Shown one piece after another: positions 19,339 through 25,176 of a stretch of 64,000 nt of DNA; positions within the stretch are counted from its first letter, which is position 1, and each line of letters opens with the position of its first letter. The notes beneath the pieces were generated by a model. That model worked only from the letters and a program-made list of their open reading frames with translations, searched no databases and had not been told where the DNA came from. Source of the DNA: Myxococcus landrumus (lineage in GTDB: Bacteria; Myxococcota; Myxococcia; Myxococcales; Myxococcaceae); NCBI RefSeq assembly GCF_017301635.1, contig NZ_CP071091.1:4972001-5036000 (forward strand). Direction: 5' to 3'. Both the position numbers and the translations under genes were made by a program.

Positions 19339-19600
19339 ATGACGAAGTTGACGATGCGGACGAACCCGATGAAGTGCAGCTATCGCAACAGCCTCTGGTC
19401 CCAGTTCAACGCCGCATCCTGCTCCCTCGTGAGCTTCGCCTCGAACTCCCTCGTGGGATTTGACCGGCTTGGCGGCCCTCCGCCCGTACCCTGCTGAAGC
19501 TCGCGCTCCGTCACTGGTGCGCCAAGCCACGCAGAGGCCGGGCTCCCATCCAGGGGACCCGGCCTTTCGGCTTTCAGGCCCCCCGTTCCCTTCCCAGCAT
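19339..19600. repeat. Modular dispersed repeat, copy 3 (modules a and b)
   Basis: Module a (from about 19347, CGGACGAACCCGATGA and TATCGCAACAGCCTC) is separated by about 130 bases from module b (19519-19580, GCGCCAAGCCACGCAGAGGC). Module b folds as AGGCCGGG...CCCGGCCT with four further inner pairs and is followed by TTTCGGCTTT, like a terminator. The copy sits about 180 bases upstream of the tRNA array. An ATG at 19339 after GAAAGGAG opens a 52-codon frame across module a; I could not tell whether it is expressed. Confidence 0.6.
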
Positions 19601-19781
19601 CCCCTGCAGCACGAGCGCGGCCCGCCGCGCGCAGTCGCCCCACCTTCCCGAGGCCCGGATGCGCGTTCGTACGCGAGGAGTCCCGGCTCGACCCAAGTAC
19701 CCAACAGCCTCCGGCTCACTGACAACTGAATCGTCGTGGTGAATGTACGCCGCCCGCCAGCATCGGGGCGGCAAGCAATCC

Positions 19782-19852
19782 GCCTCCGTAGCTCATTGGA
19801 AGAGCATCCGCCTCTTAAGCGGACGGCGAGGGTTCGAATCCCTCCGGAGGTA
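19782..19852 (+). tRNA. tRNA-Lys (anticodon CUU), first of the array
   Basis: Acceptor GCCTCCG/CGGAGGT, D-arm GCTC-ATTGGAA-GAGC, anticodon stem TCCGC/GCGGA with loop CTCTTAA, T-arm GAGGG-TTCGAAT-CCCTC, discriminator A, no encoded CCA. A near-canonical cloverleaf. A 7-bp hairpin (19749-19755 with 19766-19772) lies just upstream. Confidence 0.88.
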
Positions 19853-19883
19853 TCTGACGCAGCACATCAATGCCACACATCAC

Positions 19884-19953
19884 GGCCAATTCCGCCCGGG
19901 GCGGCGACGGTCTGCAAAACCGTTTGGGACGGGTTCAACTCCCGTATTGGCCT
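19884..19953 (+). tRNA. tRNA-Cys (anticodon GCA), minimal D-loop
   Basis: Acceptor GGCCAAT/ATTGGCC, anticodon stem ACGGT/ACCGT with loop CTGCAAA, T-arm ACGGG-TTCAACT-CCCGT. The D-arm is a 5-bp stem CCGCC/GGCGG closed by only CGG, with a one-base linker after the acceptor stem. The usual long D-loop with its GG pair is absent. No CCA. Confidence 0.8.
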
Positions 19954-19960
19954 CTCACCT

Positions 19961-20033
19961 GCCGACCTGGCGTAGGTGGTCCGCGCGCCCGTCTGAAGAG
20001 CGGGAGGACTCGGTTCGATTCCGAGGGTCGGCA
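19961..20033 (+). tRNA. tRNA-Phe (anticodon GAA)
   Basis: Acceptor GCCGACC/GGTCGGC, anticodon stem CCCGT/GCGGG with loop CTGAAGA, T-arm CTCGG-TTCGATT-CCGAG, discriminator A. The D-stem is only GCG/CGC with a long loop that contains GG. Only 7 bases separate it from the Cys gene. No CCA. Confidence 0.82.
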
Positions 20034-20057
20034 CTCCGCGATACCTGTCACTCACAT

Positions 20058-20125
20058 AGGCCGCGCTCCGGGAGCAGCTTGGACTCCAAATCCGGGCATG
20101 CAGGGTTCAACTCCTTGGCGGCCTG
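20058..20125 (+). tRNA. tRNA-Trp (anticodon CCA), minimal D-loop
   Basis: Acceptor AGGCCGC/GCGGCCT with discriminator G. D-arm GCTC-CGG-GAGC follows the acceptor directly with no U8-A9 linker. Anticodon stem TTGGA/TCCGG with loop CTCCAAA, T-arm CAGGG-TTCAACT-CCTTG. It is short (68 bases) and has the same reduced D-loop and TTCAACT T-loop as the Cys and Met members. Confidence 0.72.
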
Positions 20126-20135
20126 CTCTCTCTTC

Positions 20136-20209
20136 GCCCTTGTAGCTCAGCTGGTAGCAGCGCTGGTTTCGTAAACCAGAGGTCGTCGGTTCGAACCCGA
20201 CCGGGGGCA
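20136..20209 (+). tRNA. tRNA-Thr (anticodon CGU)
   Basis: Acceptor GCCCTTG/CGGGGGC with G-U pairs, D-arm region TAGCTCAGCTGGTAGCAGC, anticodon stem CTGGT/ACCAG with loop TTCGTAA, T-arm GTCGG-TTCGAAC-CCGAC, discriminator A. Nearly canonical. No CCA. Confidence 0.87.
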
Positions 20210-20223
20210 TTCACTCCTCTTTC

Positions 20224-20294
20224 TGCGGTGTGGGGCCGGTGCCTCGCCGGGCCTCATAAGCCTGGTCCCCAGGGTTCAACTCCCTGCTCCGCAA
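20224..20294 (+). tRNA. tRNA-Met-like (anticodon CAU), minimal D-loop
   Basis: Acceptor TGCGGTG/CTCCGCA (one mismatch). D-arm GGGGC-CGGT-GCCTC has a 4-base loop. Anticodon stem CGGGC/GCCTG with loop CTCATAA, T-arm CAGGG-TTCAACT-CCCTG. CAU could be elongator Met or, if lysidine-modified, Ile. No CCA. Confidence 0.75.
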
Positions 20295-20302
20295 CTCCTT
20301 TC

Positions 20303-20375
20303 GCACGCAGAGCTAACTGGAGAAGGCAACGGTCTCACATACCGTCATCGCCGGGTTCGATTCCCGGGGCGTGCA
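20303..20375 (+). tRNA. tRNA-Val (anticodon CAC)
   Basis: Acceptor GCACGCA/GGCGTGC (six pairs and a terminal mismatch). D-arm GCT/GGC with a loop containing GG. Anticodon stem ACGGT/ACCGT with loop CTCACAT, T-arm CCGGG-TTCGATT-CCCGG, discriminator A. No CCA. Confidence 0.82.
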
Positions 20376-20392
20376 CTCCTCATCGATGTCCC

Positions 20393-20466
20393 GCCGGTGT
20401 AGCCCAATAGGTAGAGGTGCCAGGTCGAGAACCTGGAGGTTGCGAGTTCGACTCTCGCCACCGGCA
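20393..20466 (+). tRNA. tRNA-like gene, anticodon read as GAG (Leu) with C33
   Basis: Acceptor GCCGGTG/CACCGGC and T-arm GCGAG-TTCGACT-CTCGC are perfect. The anticodon stem CCAGG/CCTGG encloses TCGAGAA, so positions 34-36 are GAG (Leu) but position 33 is C instead of the near-universal U. A one-base register shift would read CGA (Ser). The variable region is only AGGTT, not the long arm that Leu or Ser tRNAs carry. Identity is therefore uncertain. Confidence 0.65.
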
Positions 20467-20519
20467 CTGTTGTCGCAGTCAAACGACCGAAGTCCGGTCC
20501 GAAGCAGCTCCCGAAGTCC

Positions 20520-20593
20520 GTCCGCGTAGCCCAAACGGGAGAGGCCGCCGGCTCAAACCCGGCCCAGTGCGAGTTCGACTCTCGCCGCGGATA
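20520..20593 (+). tRNA. tRNA-Leu-like (anticodon CAA) without long variable arm
   Basis: Acceptor GTCCGCG/CGCGGAT, D-arm GCC/GGC with a GG-containing loop, anticodon stem GCCGG/CCGGC with loop CTCAAAC, T-arm GCGAG-TTCGACT-CTCGC, discriminator A. The variable region is CCAGT (5 bases), whereas bacterial tRNA-Leu normally has a long variable arm. The 53 bases before it hold a direct repeat CCGAAGTCCG (20487-20496 and 20511-20520). The HNH start codon is only 20 bases downstream. Confidence 0.72.
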
Positions 20594-20613
20594 CACACGA
20601 AAGGCAGTGCGTC

Positions 20614-21156
20614 ATGGAGACGCTGGTCCTCAGTCAGTCCTACGAGCCCGTCGCGCGGATTTCCTGGCAGCGCGCGGTGATGCTCATCTTCCAGGGCAAG
20701 GTCGAGGTGGTCGAGGAGTACGAGGACCGCTTCGTGCGTTCGGTGACGGTGGAGATTCGCATGCCCTCCGTCATTCGCTTCTTCCGCGGGCAGCGCAAGG
20801 GCCCCAAGGGCGTGAAGTTCAGCCGCGAGAACGTCTACATGCGAGACCACTGCCGCTGTCAGTACTGCGGCCTGAAGGTCTCTCGCGCGGAGGCGACGTA
20901 CGACCACGTCATCCCTCGCGCCCAGGGTGGCAGGACGTCGTGGGAGAACGTCGTCATCGCCTGCGTGCCCTGCAACCAGAAGAAGGGCAACCGCACGCCG
21001 GAGCACGCGAAGATGGCGCTGCGCTGTGCGCCGGTGAAGCCCAAGAAGCTGCCCGACGTGCTGCACCTGTCGTTCATCTTCGAGAAGGGCATGCCCATGT
21101 CGTGGGCCAAGTTCCTCCGGGACGTGACCTATTGGCATGGAGAGCTGCAGACGTGA
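20614..21156 (+). CDS. HNH endonuclease linked to the tRNA array
   Basis: A 180-residue McrA-type HNH nuclease. The N-terminal region (about 1-75, LVLSQSYEPVARISWQRAVM) is the domain seen in a widespread bacterial HNH family. The nuclease core has zinc Cys pairs CQYC (82, 85) and CVPC (117, 120), the DH dyad (Asp97-His98), Asn112 and Asn121. All metal and zinc residues are present, so it should be active on DNA or RNA. The start lies 20 bases after the last array tRNA-like gene, and another tRNA lies about 150 bases downstream, so one transcript could carry tRNAs and nuclease. Whether it acts on tRNAs, on invading DNA, or spreads the array is unknown. Confidence 0.92.
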   Translation: METLVLSQSYEPVARISWQRAVMLIFQGKVEVVEEYEDRFVRSVTVEIRMPSVIRFFRGQRKGPKGVKFSRENVYMRDHCRCQYCGLKVSRAEATYDHVIPRAQGGRTSWENVVIACVPCNQKKGNRTPEHAKMALRCAPVKPKKLPDVLHLSFIFEKGMPMSWAKFLRDVTYWHGELQT

Positions 21157-21169
21157 GGTTTCGGGTGAA

Positions 21170-21269
21170 GGGAGTCCACCAGAGGTGGCTCCCGTCCCCT
21201 GTCCCGGGACATGACGTTCCTGGGGGATGAGGAGGTCCGCCAGAGGCGGCCTTCCGCTCGTGGACCTCC
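21170..21269 (+). other. Paired hairpins between the HNH gene and tRNA-Ser
   Basis: Hairpin 1 (21170-21193) is GGGAG-T-CCACC, loop AGA, GGTGG-CTCCC. Hairpin 2 (21237-21249) is CCGCC, loop AGA, GGCGG, inside GGAGGTCC/GGACCTCC (21231-21238, 21262-21269), which competes with it. Both share CCRCCAGAGGYGG with compensatory changes. TGTCCCGGGACA, a perfect palindrome, lies between them. They may be processing or termination structures. Confidence 0.55.
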
Positions 21270-21309
21270 CCGTGCGCCGGCAGGCGGGACTCGCTGCTGC
21301 CGGCTATTT

Positions 21310-21397
21310 GGATGTTGGACTGGTGATGGCACCAGGCCCCGCTGCTACCGGGTGCGAGCCGGCCTTCCGGCTTGAGGTTCGAGTCCTCCGACGTCCG
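21310..21397 (+). tRNA. tRNA-Ser (anticodon GCU) with 8/4 acceptor/T-stem (Sec-tRNA-like)
   Basis: 8-bp acceptor GGATGTTG/CGACGTCC (two G-U pairs) stacked on a 4-bp T-stem GAGG/CCTC with loop TTCGAGT. The canonical 7/5 fold would leave a T-C mismatch. The D-arm is 6 bp with a 4-base loop (CTGGTG-ATGG-CACCAG). The anticodon stem CCCG/CGGG holds CTGCTAC, giving GCU, and needs a fifth pair or bulge. The long variable arm is AGCCGG-CCTT-CCGGCT. The discriminator is G, as in Ser and Sec tRNAs. The 8/4 branch and 6-bp D-stem are known from tRNA-Sec and from unusual serine tRNAs of some bacteria and phages. No CCA. Confidence 0.85.
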
Positions 21398-21545
21398 TTC
21401 TCATGGCCCTCGAGGGCCGCGTCTCTCCTCCCCTGTACACGGGGCAACGTCCGTCTACCCCCGTCACACAGCATGGCCCCGAGTCCCACCGTTCCTAGCC
21501 TCCGTCCCAGCCCGGGTTCCCGGCGCATGGAAAGGAAGCACACAG

Positions 21546-22181
21546 ATGAAGAATTTCGGGACGGGTCGCCGGCTGGCGACGGGATGGGCCGTCTTCGCAC
21601 TCACGGGAGGAGTCCTGGTGGGCTGCGGCTCCAGCTCCAGTGACTCCCAGAATCAACAAACACAGACCACCGTGGGCCCCGAGGACCAGGAGCGCATCCA
21701 GAAAGGCCTGTCCATCTCCCCGGTGACGCTCAACTTCACCGGCCTGGACCGCAACCTCGTCGGCCTGGGCAGCTACATCGTCAACGCCCAGGGCGGCTGC
21801 AGCGACTGCCACACCAGCCCACAGTTCGCGGCGGGGGGAGACCCCTACCAGGGGCAGCCCGAGCAGACCAACACCGCGAACTTCCTCGCCGGGGGCAGGA
21901 GCTTCGGCGGTGGCATCGTGTCGCGCAACATCACCCCGGATGCGCAGGGGCTCCCCATGGGGCTCACCTATGAGGCGTTCCTGGCCGTCATCCGCACGGG
22001 CAAGAAGCCGGACGGGAGCCTGCTCCAGGTGATGCCCTGGCCCATCTTCTCGAAGATGCGGGACGCGGACCTGAGGGCCGTCTACGAGTACCTCAAGGCC
22101 ATCCCCCCCGCGCAGCCGGGCAACTCGCCCGCTCCAACACCGACGCCTCCCACGCCTCCCACGCCTCCTCCGTATCCCTGA
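21546..22181 (+). CDS. Cytochrome c-type lipoprotein
   Basis: 211 residues. The ATG at 21546 follows GGAAAGGAAG. The lipobox ends at Cys27 (GVLVGCGS). A single haem site CSDCH (Cys85, Cys88, His89) and a later MPWPIF Met (possible distal ligand) define a class I-like cytochrome c domain (about 70-190). A Pro/Thr-rich tail ends the protein. A longer frame back to 21372 is ruled out because it crosses the tRNA-Ser gene. The likely role is periplasmic electron transfer; the partner is not identified. Confidence 0.88.
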   Translation: MKNFGTGRRLATGWAVFALTGGVLVGCGSSSSDSQNQQTQTTVGPEDQERIQKGLSISPVTLNFTGLDRNLVGLGSYIVNAQGGCSDCHTSPQFAAGGDPYQGQPEQTNTANFLAGGRSFGGGIVSRNITPDAQGLPMGLTYEAFLAVIRTGKKPDGSLLQVMPWPIFSKMRDADLRAVYEYLKAIPPAQPGNSPAPTPTPPTPPTPPPYP

Positions 22182-22307
22182 GGCGCACCTCGCGTCCGTC
22201 CAGCCCCGCGCTCCTGGGGCATCCGGCTGCCTCGCCGGGATTGCACACTCACCGCGGCGGTTCAGCGGTTAGAGTGCGTCCTCCGGCGAGGGGGCGGTTG
22301 ACGAGAC

Positions 22308-25127
22308 ATGGCGACGAGGAAGAGCGAGGACCAGGAAAGACTCATCGACCGAGACCTGACCGCGATGGCCCGCGAAGGGCGGTTGCCGGCCGCCCACGGC
22401 GTGGATGCCGCGGTGACAGAAGTTCTCGGTCTGCTGACTCGAGGCGGCAAACACCCGCTGCTGGCGGGCGACCCGGGCGTGGGCAAGAGCGCGCTCGTGC
22501 AGGAGGTCGCACGCCGCATCGCCGAGGGCCGCGTGGACGCGGAGCTCGCGCAGGCCCGGCTGGTGGAGGTCTCCGTCGCCAACATCCTGGCGCGCAGCAC
22601 CCACCGTCAGGCGGCGGAGAGCTTCGAGGAGCTGCTCGCGCACCTCGCGCGGCACGCCTGCCCCATCGTCTACATCCGAGACCTGCCCACGGCCCTGGGG
22701 GGCCCGCTGGCGCCCGTGGCCGTGCGCGCCCTGCGCACTGGCGGCATGCGCTTCATCTTCGAGACGGAGCCCAAGCGCGTCCAGGAGCTGGTGCGCTCCG
22801 ACGAGGCCCTGGCGGAGCGGCTGCACCTGCTGCCCCTGCACGAGCCACCGCTCGAGAAGGCACGCTGGGTGCTGGGCCGCGTGGCCGAGGAGCTGGAGCG
22901 CGAGCTGCGGCTGCCCATCGACCCCGCGGCGTGTGACCTGGCCCTGCGGCTGTCCGCCAAGTTCCTGCTGGCCCAGCGCATGCCGCGCAAGGCCATCGAG
23001 CTGCTGAAGGAGACCGCGGCCGAAGCGGCGGGCGCGGCCAAGGACCACGTCGGTCCCGAGGACGTGCTCACCCGCTTCTGTGCCGCCACGCGCCTGCCAC
23101 GCTTCGTGGTGGACGACGCCATGCCGCTGGACCTGGAGGAGACCGAGCGCTTCTTCGGCGAGCGGCTGCTGGGCCAGACGGACGCGGTGGGGGCCGTGCT
23201 GCGCTCGGTGGCGCTGCTCAAGGCGGGGCTGAACGACCCTCGACGACCGCTGGGCGTGTTCCTGTTCGCCGGCCCCACGGGCGTGGGCAAGACGCAGCTC
23301 GCGAAGCTCCTGGCGGAGTACCTCTTCGGCTCGGCGGACCGGTTGGTGCGCCTGAACATGGCGGACTACCCCAACGACGGAGACGAGAGCGTGCCCTTCG
23401 GCGCGTCCTGGGCTCCGGCGCTGGAGACCCGGCGTGGCGAGCTGAGCGCGCTCCTGGACGGCAAGGTGTTCTCCGTGCTGCTGCTCGACGAGTTCGAGAA
23501 GGCCGCGCGCAGCGTGCACGACCGGTTCCTCCAGCTCTTCGACGAAGGCACCTTCGTCAACGGCGCGGGCGAGGTGGTGTCGTGCAACAACACGCTCATC
23601 GTCGCCACGTCCAACGTGGGCGCCGAGGTGTACCGCGAGCCGGCCATGGGCTTCGCGGGCACGAAGCGCGCGGATGAGATGGTGTCGGAGGTGGACCGCC
23701 GCATCGGCGAGTCCTTCCGTCCGGAGTTCCTCAACCGCTTCGACGCCATCTGTCACTTCCAGCCCTTGTCCAAGGTGGACATCCGCAAAATCGCGCAGCG
23801 CGAGGTGGGCCGGGTGCTGGAGCGCGAGGGCATCCGCGCGCGCTCGCTGGACGTGGAAGTCACACCCGAGGTCGTCGACATCCTCGTGGAGCGCGGCTAC
23901 TCGCCCCAGTTCGGCGCGCGCTACCTCCAGCGCGAAATCGAGAAGACGCTCACCGCCGCGCTGGCCGTGGAGATTGCCCGCAAGCCGCTGGCTCCGGGGA
24001 CGCCTGTGCGCGTGGAAGCGCGCCCGGGAGGCCGGGTCATGGCCGTGGCCGAGCCCGCCTCGCCGCCGCCCGCGCCCACCGCGCAGTTGCTCCTGCCGTC
24101 GGCGCGTGCCGCTCCGGTGAAGCGGCGACTGGACCGCAAGTCGCTGCTGGTGGAGATGGACCGGCTGGTGGGCAAGGCTCGCGCGCTGGCGGCCTCGTCG
24201 GGCCGGCCGGAGCTGGAGGAGCGGCGTGCGTCCCTGCTGACGGAGACGCAAGCCCCCAACCTCTGGGACGACCCCACGCACGCGGCCGACGTCATCCGGG
24301 CCTTCCGGACGGTGGAGGCGCACATCAACGAGCTGGAGCGCCTGGAGGCCGCGTGCCTCTTCGCGCGCCGGCTGGTGCGCGAGGCGAAGAACGAGGTGCA
24401 GCTCGCCTCCGCGGCGCGGCAGGTGGAGGACGTCGCTCGCGAGGTCCAGATGGCCGAGGCGCTGCAAGCGTCCGGAGCCACGCAGCAGGACAACGAGGCG
24501 CTGGTGGATATCTGCGCGAGCGACTCGGCGGAGACGCAGGAGGCGTGGGTGCAGGAGCTGGCCTCCATGTACCTGGGCTGGGCGCAGCGGCGCGGCTACG
24601 AGGCAGTGGCGGTGGCCGAGGCGGATGAGCCCTCGCGCGTGGTGGTGCGCATCGCCGGGCCGGGTGCGTATGGCTTCCTCGCGGGCGAGGCGGGTCTGCA
24701 CCGACGGCTGGAGGACGAGAAGCGCCAGCGGGCCTACGTGCGCGTGCACCGAGGCGGCTCGCTCTCCGAGGACGAGCTGGAGCTCCTGGAGGTGCTCGGC
24801 CGTCCCGTGAAGAGCCACGAGGGGGCCTACCTCCAGCGAGTGCGCACGGAGGTGACGGTGAAGGACGAGTCCACCGGGCGCGTGCTCACCCTCACCGGCG
24901 CGGGCGAGCTGGACGAGCTCAAGGACATCGCCGCGCGCGTCGTCGCCGGCCAGGGTGGCACCACGGACGAAGCGCGGCGTTACTACCTGGGCCGGAGCCC
25001 TCGCGTGGAGGACCCGCGCACCGGCGCAGGGACACCTCGCGTCAAGGACGTGCTGCGCGGCGAGCTGGATGTCTTCATCGCCGCGTGGATTTCACGCCCC
25101 CCAGCGGAGCCTCCGCTGGGGAGCTGA
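22308..25127 (+). CDS. Clp-type double AAA+ ATPase fused to a GGQ-less RF2-like domain
   Basis: 939 residues, with no Clp N-terminal repeat domain. AAA domain 1 (about 15-260) has Walker A GDPGVGKS (54-61), but its Walker B region reads IVYIRDL without the usual DE. AAA domain 2 (about 285-575) is complete: Walker A GPTGVGKT (322-329), Walker B LLLDEFEKA (Asp394-Glu395), sensor ATSNVGA, arginine finger NRF (Arg477), and the Clp C-terminal subdomain (QFGARYLQREIEKTL). After a Pro/Ala linker, residues about 600-935 align by eye with peptide chain release factor 2: PCRF-like WDDPTHAADVIRAFR, then ELASMYLGWAQRRGYEAV and GPGAYGFLAGEAGLHR. Where RF2 has GGQ, this protein has EGAYLQRV (about 838-845), so peptidyl-tRNA hydrolysis is not expected. 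It may remodel ribosome or release-factor complexes. Confidence 0.85.
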   Translation: MATRKSEDQERLIDRDLTAMAREGRLPAAHGVDAAVTEVLGLLTRGGKHPLLAGDPGVGKSALVQEVARRIAEGRVDAELAQARLVEVSVANILARSTHRQAAESFEELLAHLARHACPIVYIRDLPTALGGPLAPVAVRALRTGGMRFIFETEPKRVQELVRSDEALAERLHLLPLHEPPLEKARWVLGRVAEELERELRLPIDPAACDLALRLSAKFLLAQRMPRKAIELLKETAAEAAGAAKDHVGPEDVLTRFCAATRLPRFVVDDAMPLDLEETERFFGERLLGQTDAVGAVLRSVALLKAGLNDPRRPLGVFLFAGPTGVGKTQLAKLLAEYLFGSADRLVRLNMADYPNDGDESVPFGASWAPALETRRGELSALLDGKVFSVLLLDEFEKAARSVHDRFLQLFDEGTFVNGAGEVVSCNNTLIVATSNVGAEVYREPAMGFAGTKRADEMVSEVDRRIGESFRPEFLNRFDAICHFQPLSKVDIRKIAQREVGRVLEREGIRARSLDVEVTPEVVDILVERGYSPQFGARYLQREIEKTLTAALAVEIARKPLAPGTPVRVEARPGGRVMAVAEPASPPPAPTAQLLLPSARAAPVKRRLDRKSLLVEMDRLVGKARALAASSGRPELEERRASLLTETQAPNLWDDPTHAADVIRAFRTVEAHINELERLEAACLFARRLVREAKNEVQLASAARQVEDVAREVQMAEALQASGATQQDNEALVDICASDSAETQEAWVQELASMYLGWAQRRGYEAVAVAEADEPSRVVVRIAGPGAYGFLAGEAGLHRRLEDEKRQRAYVRVHRGGSLSEDELELLEVLGRPVKSHEGAYLQRVRTEVTVKDESTGRVLTLTGAGELDELKDIAARVVAGQGGTTDEARRYYLGRSPRVEDPRTGAGTPRVKDVLRGELDVFIAAWISRPPAEPPLGS
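25099..25121. terminator. Hairpin at the 3' end of the AAA+/RF2-like gene
   Basis: CCCCAGCGGA (25099-25108) pairs with TCCGCTGGGG (25112-25121) over a 3-base loop, just before the stop codon. It may serve as a convergent terminator with the CARDB gene. No T-tract. Confidence 0.35.
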
Positions 25128-25176
25128 GCCCGAGGAAGCGGGTCTCATCCCCGCCCCTCGCGCCTCACCACGCGTA

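Noticed and set aside
19716..19746. Promoter for the tRNA array (CTGACA then GAATGT)
   Set aside because: The -35-like box fits, but the -10-like box is weak and spacing is short; support is too thin to list as a promoter.
21310..21397. Selenocysteine tRNA (selC)
   Set aside because: The arms resemble tRNA-Sec, but the anticodon is GCU, not UCA, and no selenoprotein or SelB gene lies nearby.
21372..21545. Upstream extension of the cytochrome c gene
   Set aside because: It would start inside tRNA-Ser and skip the strong ribosome binding site before the ATG at 21546; the lipoprotein signal begins at that ATG.
22269..24818. Long minus-strand open frame opposite the AAA+/RF2-like gene
   Set aside because: Same reason: antisense to a gene with clear Walker motifs, low-complexity translation.
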